From NCBI GenBank assembly GCA_016200965.1, contig JACQDT010000042.1, positions 1-37,678 of the forward strand: a stretch of DNA of 37,678 nt, read 5' to 3'. A program made the position numbers and the translations under genes. Origin of the DNA: Candidatus Azambacteria bacterium (GTDB lineage Bacteria > Patescibacteriota > Minisyncoccia > GWC2-36-17 > WO2-46-25). The notes under the pieces are model-generated. The model was not told the origin of the DNA. It ran no database searches and was given only the letters and a program-made list of their open reading frames with translations. Position 1 is the first letter of the stretch, and the number at the start of each line of letters is the position of its first letter. This document shows positions 24,740 to 34,085 of this stretch, piece after piece.

Positions 24740-26950
24740 ATGACTCACTGTGAAACGAGTATATCCGAGACCCGTATGAAAGGTCACATCAACGATTTTT
24801 TGGAATATCTGGAAATTGAGAAGAACCGGTCGGCAAAAACGCTGGAAAACTACCGCCGGTATATTCTTGCATTTGTTTCTTTTGCCGGGATTGCCGATCC
24901 GTCGGACATCACCGCCCAGAAAGTGCGGAGCTTCCATGTGCACCTGAACCGGATTGGCTTGAAGAAAAACACGCAAGCGTATTATTTGGTTGCGCTCCGC
25001 TCGTTTCTGAAGTTTTTGGCAAAACGCGACATAAAAAGTTTTTCCGCTGACAAAGTGGAGCTGGGAAGGATGCCGGAGCGCGAGCTGGCGTTTTTGGATC
25101 TCCAGGAAGTAATGCGCCTGCTTGCGGCGCCCGAGGGGGACGACATTGCGGCGTTGCGCGACCGCGCGATTCTAGAGACGCTTTTTTCCACGGGCTTGCG
25201 GGTGTCGGAACTCACGGGGCTTAACAGAGAAAACGTCAATATCGAGCGCGGTGAATTCGCGGTGCGCGGCAAGGGGAGCAAATTGCGGGTGGTGTTTCTG
25301 TCTCCGGAGGCGAAAGAAACGTTGGGCGCGTATCTTGCAAAAAGGACCGATGTGCACGACGCGCTCTTTGTGAGGTATCGCGCGAAGCAGGAGCAGGCGG
25401 CGGAGCTTCGCCTGACGCCGCGTTCGGTCCAGCGGATCATAAAAAAATATGCGGTTAAGGCGGGTATCGTGAAAAAAGTGACGCCGCATCAATTGCGTCA
25501 TTGTCTTCATCCCGATACGCTTATTTTTTTGCCACAGGGCATAACTAACGCAAAAAGTTTATATACGACAAAAACAAAAATTACCTCTTTTGATTTTAAG
25601 GCATTGCGCTTTGCTTCTGGCAAGATTATCAATAAGACAAAACATCAGGCGAAAGGGATGCTTTCTCTTCTGGCTGACGGCTATGAACTGACCTGTTCTT
25701 CTCAACACCGTCTCTTTACCATCGGCACTGACGGGATCGAGGAAGTTTTTGCCGGAGATCTCAAAATTGGAGATTATATTGCCGGAGTCAAGCACGTGAG
25801 AGTTGATGGCCATGCCAAAACCGCGCACCCATTTTTAAGCGTAAAAATGTGGCGATATCTTGGATATGTTATCGGTGATGGAACGGTCAGCGAACGGAGA
25901 AGAGGGATTATTATTACTGACAAAAACAGAAGGAGGATAGCATTTTATTACGATCTCCTCGTTTCAATAGGACATAAACCCATTATGCATCAGAAACCTG
26001 GTTCCGCGAGCTATACCTTGCATTTTTATTCCAAGAAAATGGTGAGCTTTTTAAGAAGCATCGGATGTACCACCATCGGAAACAAAAAACGGGTACCCCC
26101 GCTCATTTTTAAGGCAAGCAAAAATGAAGTACGGGCGTTCCTCGCCGGTTTTTATGATGCTGAAGGGAACGAAGGAACGGGTGGTGTAAGAATATTCTCT
26201 TCAAGCAAAATGCTACTTTTGGAAGTTCAGGCTCTGTTTTTGTTGCTTGGCATAGATATTCGTTTATACGAAAGAAACCGTCGGGTCCGCTTGCCGGATA
26301 AGAAGATGACGCAACACACCATGTATTCTTTACAAATTTTGCGTTTGCCGGACCAACTGTCCTTTCTGCAAAAGATTCCGACATTCAAAAATGTTTTATC
26401 ATCACTTAGAAAGAATGCCAACAGCGATAAATTGCCGGTCAGATCTCTCTTGCGAAAAATATACTTTGGGCTGGGCGGCGGGCATTGGAAACAATTCGCG
26501 CAGTGGCTCAAAGCGGATAACCATATTGATATCTATCGGTATATTGGAGCAACAACAAAGATAGTTCTCACGAAAGAAACAGCATTGAAAATAATCGCGC
26601 TTTTAAGAAAAATAAACTGCCAGGATCCGCGCCTCTCTGTTTTAGAAAATTTGGCAAATGATAAACATGTTAAATGGTTAAGGGTAAAAAAGATAAAAAA
26701 GATTGACTACAACGAAGCTATGTACGATTTTGCCGTTTCTCCCCACCAAACGCTTGTGACGAATGGTATTATTTCTCACAATTCATTTGCCACCGATCTT
26801 TTACAAAACGGCGCGGACATCAGGTCGGTGCAGGCGATGCTCGGCCATTCAAGCATTGCCACGACCCAGATATACACCCATTACACCGACAAACACCTCA
26901 GGGAGATCCATAAAAAGTTCCACGGACAAAAACCTAGTTCTTCAAATTAA
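24740..26950 (+). CDS. XerC/XerD-type tyrosine recombinase precursor containing an intein
   Basis: SAM-like N-domain; [49 protein letters not shown] split by a 427-aa insert; host could be XerC, XerD or XerA-like. Confidence 0.92.
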   Translation: MTHCETSISETRMKGHINDFLEYLEIEKNRSAKTLENYRRYILAFVSFAGIADPSDITAQKVRSFHVHLNRIGLKKNTQAYYLVALRSFLKFLAKRDIKSFSADKVELGRMPERELAFLDLQEVMRLLAAPEGDDIAALRDRAILETLFSTGLRVSELTGLNRENVNIERGEFAVRGKGSKLRVVFLSPEAKETLGAYLAKRTDVHDALFVRYRAKQEQAAELRLTPRSVQRIIKKYAVKAGIVKKVTPHQLRHCLHPDTLIFLPQGITNAKSLYTTKTKITSFDFKALRFASGKIINKTKHQAKGMLSLLADGYELTCSSQHRLFTIGTDGIEEVFAGDLKIGDYIAGVKHVRVDGHAKTAHPFLSVKMWRYLGYVIGDGTVSERRRGIIITDKNRRRIAFYYDLLVSIGHKPIMHQKPGSASYTLHFYSKKMVSFLRSIGCTTIGNKKRVPPLIFKASKNEVRAFLAGFYDAEGNEGTGGVRIFSSSKMLLLEVQALFLLLGIDIRLYERNRRVRLPDKKMTQHTMYSLQILRLPDQLSFLQKIPTFKNVLSSLRKNANSDKLPVRSLLRKIYFGLGGGHWKQFAQWLKADNHIDIYRYIGATTKIVLTKETALKIIALLRKINCQDPRLSVLENLANDKHVKWLRVKKIKKIDYNEAMYDFAVSPHQTLVTNGIISHNSFATDLLQNGADIRSVQAMLGHSSIATTQIYTHYTDKHLREIHKKFHGQKPSSSN
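25502..26782 (+). mobile_element. intein with LAGLIDADG homing endonuclease domain
   Basis: Begins [19 protein letters not shown] (block B-like), [10 protein letters not shown] and [10 protein letters not shown] (DOD motifs), [21 protein letters not shown], then Ser+1. Confidence 0.93.
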
Positions 26951-27182
26951 ACCGTTTCGCGATTTTTTCGTATCCTTCAATATCGAACATAATAACCTGG
27001 CTTTCCGCCGCCCGTTCGTCAATGTTAAACGCCGCGCGTATGTTTCCAACGACAAAAAGAATCGCCGTTGCGGAAACGTATATCCACGCGCATAGGATGA
27101 CGACCGAAGCGACTGTATAGGTATTGCGCTTCAGCATTTCTATCCAGCTGATTTTTTTCAATTGTTCAAGCGAGGCGTTCAT
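26934..27182 (-). CDS. small TM protein of pilus cluster
   Basis: One TM; overlaps the PilO-like ORF. Confidence 0.6.
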   Translation of the reverse strand: MNASLEQLKKISWIEMLKRNTYTVASVVILCAWIYVSATAILFVVGNIRAAFNIDERAAESQVIMFDIEGYEKIAKRFNLKN

Positions 27183-27730
27183 AACGCGGCATCTTTAAAA
27201 TAAATTACTCCGGCCAAAGTTGCTTTTGTCGGGCCATCAAGTCCGTTTGGAAAAGAAAAAGACAGATTTTTCACCTCAATGAAATACGGCGCGCTTTCGA
27301 ATTCTTTCAAAAGCGCCCGCACTGTTTTCAGAGAGCCGGTTGCTTCCATGGAAAAAGAAAGTTCTCTTTGCGATGATTCGTTGAGCGTCGGAACGGGATC
27401 GTAATGAGTGACCGCCTCATTGAAGGTCCGCGCCGCCGCGCTTGCGATATAATTTGCCACAACGGGAAAATTGTCTATCGGGGGGATCGCGGATTCAAGC
27501 GTTTCGACGTGGGGGCTCACGCGCGCGTAGTCGGTCCGCAAGCGGTCAAAAAACTCGTATTTTTTGCTGAAGGCGGTAAACTCGTTGCGTGCCTGCTCTA
27601 TTTCATGCGTGACGTCCGTTATTTTTCCCGCAAGGTACAGGACAATAAAAACGCTCGCAATGGAAATCCCGAGCAATTTTAAGATGAGCGCGATCCAATG
27701 GCGGGCAGAGTATGAAAAATATTTCTTCAT
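27179..27730 (-). CDS. PilO-like type IV pilus assembly protein
   Basis: TM + coiled coil + ferredoxin-like region; follows PilM/N ORF. Confidence 0.65.
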   Translation of the reverse strand: MKKYFSYSARHWIALILKLLGISIASVFIVLYLAGKITDVTHEIEQARNEFTAFSKKYEFFDRLRTDYARVSPHVETLESAIPPIDNFPVVANYIASAAARTFNEAVTHYDPVPTLNESSQRELSFSMEATGSLKTVRALLKEFESAPYFIEVKNLSFSFPNGLDGPTKATLAGVIYFKDAAL

Positions 27731-29205
27731 AATTCTTTCTTTAAGGTGAGAACGACATTCGTGCTTATTTGTTCCCGCTGAGTGACGCTCAAAAATGGCA
27801 TTTCTACTTTTTCGTAGGCGCCGCTTGTTTCCAGCGCTTTTTTAAATGCGATTGCTTCATCTCTCGTGGCCGCGCTGAACTGGACGACTATCGTTCCTTC
27901 CGCGCGGCGCGTGCCAATGCTCGCGACCGCGATGTTTTTATAGGTGAGCGACGGGAGCATGCGGTCAAATACCGCCGACCAGCGAGGCATTTTCGCTTCG
28001 ATCGCGGTAAGTTGTCCGACGGTCGCATTGAATTTTCCCGCGGTTTGCTCAAGCTCGGCTACCGGCGCCCAGGCCGCCTGCGCGCTCCCTTTATTGGCAA
28101 TTTGTACATTGAGATTTTTTTGCACTCTCATGAGAAAAAAGAGCGTGACGCCAAAGAGCACCACCAGGAGAAACGCGGTTGCATTTATGATGTCGGACCA
28201 TAGCGACGCGTACGCGCGGAAACGGCGTGCGCGGTATGCTTCCTCGGTGCCGACGGGCATTAAGCTTACAAGCGCGTCTTCTTCTCTCGGGATGAGTCCG
28301 CGCATTGCCGATCCGAACGCGGCGACATGGGAATCGGTCAGTTCCACCGAATGCACAAGGCGCGGATGTTCAAGAGAAAGCCCGAGCTCTTTTGAAAGGT
28401 AGGAAGAAATTTCTTCTTTTTGGGCGAAATAGGAAAGAACTACTATCGCAGAGAGAGCGGTTTCCGGATATTCAACCTGGAAAAAATTAAGCACTTTGAA
28501 GGCCTCATCTTTCACGAACGTTTTGAACTCCTCGATAGTATGGAGCGCGGCAGGCATCGCCACAAAACGGCTGAATTGGAACTCTCCCTGAGCCGCGGCC
28601 GAGAATTCTATCCCTTCGTCAAGCATGCGTATGATGAGTCCCGCTTTGTCTTTGAAATTACCGAGCGCGCGCGCGACGGAAATCTGGGGAATTTCAAATG
28701 CAAGCGGTTCAAGCCCGGCTTGTTCGCATACCTCGGTGTACTCGTTGATATTTTTTTTCAGGGCAAAGGTCACGAGCGCGTTTTGGTACAGCGGACTATG
28801 GGAAACGGCCGGCTGCCAGTCGTAGTATATGTCTTCGGGAGAAACGGGAAAGAGCGTTTTTGAACCGAAATTAAGCATGAGCGATTCCCCTATCTGCTCC
28901 GGCCTCATGGGAGGAAATTTCATGATGTCGGTGAATACGAACGCGGAGGGAAGCGCGAGGATGATGTATTTTGATTTGAATACGTCTTTGTTTTGCTGTA
29001 CGAAATTTTTTATGGCGGCGGTGAGCCCCGCTTTATTTTTCACCATCCCCTGCGAGATGGAGTCCGGAGGAAGCGCCGCGCTTTTTTTGCTTACGCGTAT
29101 GCCGCCTTTTTTGTCGCGTTCGCACAGCACCGCAAGCATATATCCTTGGGTGATTTCCACGCCGACTATTTTTTCAACCGGCCTGAATAATTGGGCAAGG
29201 TCCAT
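27727..29205 (-). CDS. PilM-PilN-like fusion protein
   Basis: PilM actin-like N-domain (IVGVEITQGYMLAVL...), then TM and PilN-like C-domain. Confidence 0.75.
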   Translation of the reverse strand: MDLAQLFRPVEKIVGVEITQGYMLAVLCERDKKGGIRVSKKSAALPPDSISQGMVKNKAGLTAAIKNFVQQNKDVFKSKYIILALPSAFVFTDIMKFPPMRPEQIGESLMLNFGSKTLFPVSPEDIYYDWQPAVSHSPLYQNALVTFALKKNINEYTEVCEQAGLEPLAFEIPQISVARALGNFKDKAGLIIRMLDEGIEFSAAAQGEFQFSRFVAMPAALHTIEEFKTFVKDEAFKVLNFFQVEYPETALSAIVVLSYFAQKEEISSYLSKELGLSLEHPRLVHSVELTDSHVAAFGSAMRGLIPREEDALVSLMPVGTEEAYRARRFRAYASLWSDIINATAFLLVVLFGVTLFFLMRVQKNLNVQIANKGSAQAAWAPVAELEQTAGKFNATVGQLTAIEAKMPRWSAVFDRMLPSLTYKNIAVASIGTRRAEGTIVVQFSAATRDEAIAFKKALETSGAYEKVEMPFLSVTQREQISTNVVLTLKKEL

Positions 29206-29206
29206 A

Positions 29207-29821
29207 TTACAATTCTTTCCACGATACCTGACTTATTTTACCATTAGTTGCGTCTACGCTCAAAATCGCCTCTATTTTTCTTGTTCTGCTCCCGAGCGTG
29301 CCGGTGGCGATAAGACAATCCTGCCCTGAAGAAATCGTTTGCGAGCACGTTGACGCCGTGTCTTTTTCCACCACCACTTTCGTGCATACGGTCGTGCCGT
29401 TGAGCGAACATCCCGCGGGGATGAAATAGCCGGTATTGGTGAAGGCCTTGCTTCGCGCCACGCGGAGCATCGCGTCTTTTATTCCCGACTGTGCCCCGGT
29501 AAACGCGTCGCGTGAGTCGCCTTGCGCCTGCGACATGAACCCTTCAAAAAGGCCGGAGGAAACCATGGAAAGCCCCACGGCGAGTAAAATAAGAATGACG
29601 GCGAGTACCGTTCCAAGCAGGGCGGCACCCTGCTCTTGATTCAACAAGACGCTCCCCCGACCCTTCGGTCCGTCAACCCGCTCCGACCGCTCCAGCGGCG
29701 GTCTGCGCTTATTCTCGCGACGGCGAGGTTTTGGGTTGGCTTCGCCATTGTACCCAAAACCGCCAAGCTCGCCTGCTCGAAAGGTTTCCCGATCGAAGGG
29801 TCGGGGGAGCGTTTCACTCAT
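29207..29821 (-). CDS. PilX-like pilus-associated protein
   Basis: NQEQGAALLGTVLAVILILLAVGLSMVSSGLFEGF; RBS GGGGAGG upstream of ATG at 29821. Confidence 0.65.
   Translation of the reverse strand: MSETLPRPFDRETFRAGELGGFGYNGEANPKPRRRENKRRPPLERSERVDGPKGRGSVLLNQEQGAALLGTVLAVILILLAVGLSMVSSGLFEGFMSQAQGDSRDAFTGAQSGIKDAMLRVARSKAFTNTGYFIPAGCSLNGTTVCTKVVVEKDTASTCSQTISSGQDCLIATGTLGSRTRKIEAILSVDATNGKISQVSWKEL
29649..29812. repeat. fold-back element FB3, in frame within the 29207 gene
   Basis: ACGCTCCCCCGACCCTTCG / CGAAGGGTCGGGGGAGCGT perfect 19-bp inverted repeat, internal GGTTTTGGGT/ACCCAAAACC. Confidence 0.75.
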
Positions 29822-30044
29822 CTCGTTTATACAAACCTCCCCGCGCTGTTTTCTATTGCTGAGCCGTGACAGAGATTTTGCAGGAGCGGCCGCCGCAACC
29901 ATCATCGTGGGTTCCCGTGGGATCCCGCGAAGCGGGACCGGAAGCAGGGAGATGTGGTCGGCGGTTCCGTCTCGCTTTGGCGGGACGGAAAGCGACTTCA
30001 AAATCTTCACGGCGAAGCCTAGTAAACGGCGTGGGGAGGAGAAG

Positions 30045-30938
30045 TTATTTATTTTTAAGCGTCGCGGTGGACGTTGCGCTTTGGACATACGTGAATTGGT
30101 TATTCGTTGCATTGTATGCTACGGTCATGCCGAATTGCGTTGACGTGGCTTGCACGGACGTGTTTGAGACGGCGGTGTTTTGGAGCGTTTTGAAATTCAA
30201 GTACGTGACGTTCACTTTGTCGGTGGTGAGATTTTGCACCGGATCCGCCCCCACCTGCTTTTGGAGTACGGCGCTGGAAAGAGAATACTGCACAGCTAGT
30301 CCCCCCGAGACCACCGTAAGCGCGCTTGCCGATGACCCCACCGCAGGCGAGGTGATTGACGTTGCGCTTTGCACGGTGCGCGCGATGTCTTCCATGGCGA
30401 AGCGCAGATTCTGCTGGACCTCCGACTCCACTTTTGAGCGCGTCCAGCCGAGGTTGGCGTGAAACAGGACCCCCACGAAAATGGCGGCGATGACCGAAAA
30501 AATGCCCACATAAATGATGAGTTCAACGAGCGAGAATCCTTGAGGGGAGAATTTAGAATTGAGCGAGTAGCGAGTAGAGTTCGGTGAAGAATTTTGAATG
30601 AATACATTAAGCATACGCAAAACTTCATCTAAAAGACCTTCTGCTTTGCTAAAATCTATGTTTTTAAACCTTGGCAAATCTTTACAAATATCAATTAAAG
30701 CTTCTACTTCCGCGCCTGACCCAAATGCGATGGAAAAAAATTGTCTTCTTTCCTTATCTCCTCTTCGTCTGTAGCCCTCAGCAATATTTAAAGGTATAGA
30801 AATGGCCGCACGATGAAACTGAGATATAATCCCAAATTTTTCGTTTGGCGGAAAATGCTCGGTAAGAGAATAAATTTCTATTACTAATTGTTTGGATTTC
30901 TGCCACACAATCAGGTCTTTATATGTTTGGGTTTTCAC
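30045..30938 (-). CDS. four-helix-bundle (23S rRNA IVP-like) domain fused to type IV prepilin-like protein
   Basis: YKDLIVWQKSKQLVIEIYSLTEHFPPNEKFGIISQFHRAAISIPLNIAEGYRR then GFSLVELIIYVGIFSVIAAIFVG. Confidence 0.8.
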   Translation of the reverse strand: MKTQTYKDLIVWQKSKQLVIEIYSLTEHFPPNEKFGIISQFHRAAISIPLNIAEGYRRRGDKERRQFFSIAFGSGAEVEALIDICKDLPRFKNIDFSKAEGLLDEVLRMLNVFIQNSSPNSTRYSLNSKFSPQGFSLVELIIYVGIFSVIAAIFVGVLFHANLGWTRSKVESEVQQNLRFAMEDIARTVQSATSITSPAVGSSASALTVVSGGLAVQYSLSSAVLQKQVGADPVQNLTTDKVNVTYLNFKTLQNTAVSNTSVQATSTQFGMTVAYNATNNQFTYVQSATSTATLKNK

Positions 30939-30984
30939 TATTTATTTTTCTACTCCCTACTCGCTACATTCTATGTTCTTTCCT

Positions 30985-31224
30985 TTAAAGGTTATAAGTA
31001 GTGTCCGATCTCCGCTCTATGGCGAGAACGAATATTTTTTTCTCGGCGGTCCGGTATATGATCCGTAATTTCCCTTTTCTTACCCGGAACACATCCTTTC
31101 TCCCCTTTAATTTTTTTATATCAAGACCATGGAGGGTGTCGGCGGCGAGCTGTGTCAAAATGTGTTTCATTCTTTCTTTTTCCTCGCGGTTCAGTTTTCT
31201 GAGCGCTTTTTCTATCGTATCCAT
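30985..31224 (-). CDS. RelE/ParE-like toxin
   Basis: LHGLDIKKLKGRKDVFRVRKGKLRIIYRTAEKKIFVLAIERRSDTTY. Confidence 0.85.
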   Translation of the reverse strand: MDTIEKALRKLNREEKERMKHILTQLAADTLHGLDIKKLKGRKDVFRVRKGKLRIIYRTAEKKIFVLAIERRSDTTYNL

Positions 31225-31225
31225 G

Positions 31226-31444
31226 CTACAGGCGCGCGAGAATTTCTTTCATGTCCACGCCGCCTTTTTTGATTTTGGTGAAGTCAGCAACCTCTTCCCA
31301 CTCCCCGCTTCCTTCATTAAGCGGGGTGATTTTAAATACGGGCGTCGTTTTCCGTATCACGATGAAGGACTTGCCGCGCCGCGCCGCGTCAATGTATTGC
31401 TGGGTGTGTTCTCTTAATTCCTTGAGGCCGATGATGGTTTCCAT
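31226..31444 (-). CDS. Phd/YefM-like antitoxin
   Basis: IIGLKELREHTQQYIDAARRGKSFIVIRKTTPVFKITPL. Confidence 0.8.
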   Translation of the reverse strand: METIIGLKELREHTQQYIDAARRGKSFIVIRKTTPVFKITPLNEGSGEWEEVADFTKIKKGGVDMKEILARL

Positions 31445-31517
31445 GCGTTATAAGTTAATCTTTACTATATCTTAAGTTTAACTTATTTATCTGTATTGGC
31501 AACTATCAGATGGTACC

Positions 31518-32771
31518 CTAAGGGCTCCAGTTCACGATGACGCCGGTTACCGCGGGAGTGTTTGCGCCGGTACCGGAACAAGTGGCATTTGAGCATAAAA
31601 TGACTTTATAGCGGAAGTACTGCTTATTTTGGACGGTTGCGCAGGCAAGGTCTATTTCCGCCGGAGTATCGACATTTGGTTCATAGAACGTGCTTGCCGT
31701 GCAGTCGGGGCCAAGATAGTCGCTCCCCGTGGCGTCCCATGCGCCGCTTGAGCAGGTGGGAGCATTCGTTGCGCCGTTGGAACAATTTGAGGTTGCAAGC
31801 TGGAGGCGCACGTTCCCGCCGTTTTCCGACCCATTCCACAATAGAGAGTTGTACGCTGCGCCGTTGGAGATGCTGGTGTCGTATGTGGTGGATTCAATGT
31901 AGCCGCTTACGGGATATCCCGACGCGATGGTGGCTTTCGCGTAGCGCGTCTCGTAGTAGACGAAGTTTGTGGTGGAGCCGGCATTGGTGAGGCGGAAGCA
32001 GTAGGTCGCGCCAGCGGTGGCGTTTGTAGTCGCCTGTACACCGTATTCAATTTCGGTGAATTGCTCGGAGGTAACGGTGAGGGCAGAGGTTTGGTTGTCG
32101 TTTTCTTTCATTACGCCCGGAGTAAAGGTGGCGTTTGCGTCGGGCAGGCAGTCGCTTGTTGGAGAACAGCCGGAGGCGTTGGTGGTTGCCTCGTTGTTGG
32201 CAAAGTTGCCAGATAGCGGCATATCCCAATGCTCGCCGGAGGAGGCGGTGGCGGGTACGGCGGCGTAGGTGCTTGCGGCGCAGGTTCCTGAAAGCGGTGC
32301 TACCTCCAGTCGGAATTGCGGTCCTGTTCCGCGCGTCCATCCTTCGTTGGAAATTTCAAATCGTAGGCGTTTCAGGGTTGTTTTCGGAAAGCCGGTGTAT
32401 GTGGTGTCTTCCACGAAGGGCCATGTGGCGGTTGTTTCCGAACCGTTGTCATTTCTCCAACGGTAATGAATTTGTTCGTACTGCGGAGTGAATAAGCCGT
32501 ACAGCCAATGCAAAATACCCGCAAACACCTCTTTCGTGGCGGCGGTTGCGGGCGCGCCGGCCGCCGCGGTCTGCCCCGCGGCATTATGCAATTTAAAACT
32601 TGCCGAGGTGGAGGATCCGGTAACGCTTTCAATGTCGGAGGCGTGCAGTTCAAAAGTGGCCGACGTGGATTCAAACGCGTATGCGGGGCGAACAAGAAGC
32701 CCCGTCACAGCGAGCGGGGCGTATGCGGCGGTTATGGAAAGAAACAAAAGGAGTATTTTAATACGGCGCAT
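31518..32771 (-). CDS. secreted surface protein
   Basis: Signal peptide; Thr/Ser/Ala-rich body. Confidence 0.7.
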   Translation of the reverse strand: MRRIKILLLFLSITAAYAPLAVTGLLVRPAYAFESTSATFELHASDIESVTGSSTSASFKLHNAAGQTAAAGAPATAATKEVFAGILHWLYGLFTPQYEQIHYRWRNDNGSETTATWPFVEDTTYTGFPKTTLKRLRFEISNEGWTRGTGPQFRLEVAPLSGTCAASTYAAVPATASSGEHWDMPLSGNFANNEATTNASGCSPTSDCLPDANATFTPGVMKENDNQTSALTVTSEQFTEIEYGVQATTNATAGATYCFRLTNAGSTTNFVYYETRYAKATIASGYPVSGYIESTTYDTSISNGAAYNSLLWNGSENGGNVRLQLATSNCSNGATNAPTCSSGAWDATGSDYLGPDCTASTFYEPNVDTPAEIDLACATVQNKQYFRYKVILCSNATCSGTGANTPAVTGVIVNWSP

Positions 32772-32783
32772 GCCAAAAATTAG

Positions 32784-33236
32784 TTAGCGCGCTTTTTTGG
32801 ACGCTTCAATGTTTTTCACCGTGCTGGAATTTTGGTCGAGCTTTTCCCAAAAAAGCACCGCGCGGCGTTCAATAAACATCGTGTGGTCGCTCGTGAAGGT
32901 GTCATCGCTTCCGCGCCTGATGAGGTTGTATACTTTCTGCGGAACGACGGGCTGTATTTGGAAATTGGTGCTTGTGGCGGCGGTTGCTCCCCCTTGCGGC
33001 TGGGCGGATTCATACACCTCAAAATAGTGCGCATCTTCAAGCGTGAGCGTTTCGTCCGACACCGACAACAGATGTCCGAAGTATGTCTGGCCGTCGTTTA
33101 CATGCACGGCATACCAGCTTTGCGAAGAAAAAATGCGGATGCCGCCGCCCGGCTTTTGTTCGCGTAATACGATTGTGGCTGTTCCGGCGGCGGCGATAAG
33201 AAGGACGACAACAGCAAGTTTTTTTCCGAGGGTCAT
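32784..33236 (-). CDS. membrane-anchored hypothetical protein (paralog of 130..633)
   Basis: WYAVHVNDGQTYFGHL...HTMFIERRAVLFWEKL. Confidence 0.7.
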   Translation of the reverse strand: MTLGKKLAVVVLLIAAAGTATIVLREQKPGGGIRIFSSQSWYAVHVNDGQTYFGHLLSVSDETLTLEDAHYFEVYESAQPQGGATAATSTNFQIQPVVPQKVYNLIRRGSDDTFTSDHTMFIERRAVLFWEKLDQNSSTVKNIEASKKAR

Positions 33237-33238
33237 AT

Positions 33239-33499
33239 TTACCCTGTTAAATACGATTTGAGCCTATTTTTGATAAACATTTTCCCATGATAAGTTTTCA
33301 GATATTTTTCTCTATGTGTGGCATCTTGCTGGTTCAAACACGCTTCATAATAAACTAACTTAAGCGGTCTTCTGTCTTTAGTTGATTCGGCAAGCCCTTT
33401 ATTATGCTGCTCAAATCGTGATTTTAAATTCTTGGTGTACCCGGTATAGAACTTCCCGTCCTTCAACGATTTTAAAATGTATGTATAGTAGAATATCAT
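33239..33499 (-). CDS. GIY-YIG nuclease domain protein
   Basis: FYYTYILKSLKDGKFYTGYTKNLKSRFEQHNKG. Confidence 0.9.
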   Translation of the reverse strand: MIFYYTYILKSLKDGKFYTGYTKNLKSRFEQHNKGLAESTKDRRPLKLVYYEACLNQQDATHREKYLKTYHGKMFIKNRLKSYLTG

Positions 33500-33530
33500 A
33501 CTCGAATTTAAAATCATTTAACAGGGTGAA

Positions 33531-34085
33531 TCACCGCGGATTATACCAGCTTCCCGTTTTGCCTTGATCGGCGGTGAAAAAATAATAACTTCCCGCGGGC
33601 AAATTGAAGTCCTGCATGCGGAGTTCTTTTTTGAACGCGCGCTCGCTCGGGCACGCGAACGCGGAATTCGCGCGCGCGGCGGCGGGGTCTTTGCGGTAGT
33701 CGGTCTTCGCGTCAAAGATCAAAACGGCGTAATACGCGTCGGCGCAGGTTCCCGATACGGTAAGCGTTCTTCCTGTTGCGGGATTATACGAGAACGCGCG
33801 GAATTCTTTTTGTTCGGGGAGTTTCTCGGGCTCGGCTATCGTTGCTTTTACGGTTGGCGCATATTCAATGGTGCTGGTCGCCGGCACGGGCGCTTCCTGC
33901 GCGGGCGCGGGTTCCACGGGTGCCAGCGGCGTTGTCGGCGCGATTCCGGACGGCGTTCCGGTCGTCGCCGTTTGAGGCGTGCCCGCCAACCCCATGTCGC
34001 CCGAGAGATACCAATAGCCGGCAAAGCCGGCGATGAGAAGAACTATGATTGCGATTGCCGCTATGAGTATCGTGTTGGGGCTCAT
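33531..34085 (-). CDS. membrane-anchored hypothetical protein
   Basis: TM ILIAAIAIIVLLIAGFAGYWYL then low-complexity linker. Confidence 0.7.
   Translation of the reverse strand: MSPNTILIAAIAIIVLLIAGFAGYWYLSGDMGLAGTPQTATTGTPSGIAPTTPLAPVEPAPAQEAPVPATSTIEYAPTVKATIAEPEKLPEQKEFRAFSYNPATGRTLTVSGTCADAYYAVLIFDAKTDYRKDPAAARANSAFACPSERAFKKELRMQDFNLPAGSYYFFTADQGKTGSWYNPR

Noticed and set aside
30045-30938. Diversity-generating retroelement (four-helix-bundle protein as Avd)
   Set aside because: No reverse transcriptase or template/variable repeat pair visible in the window
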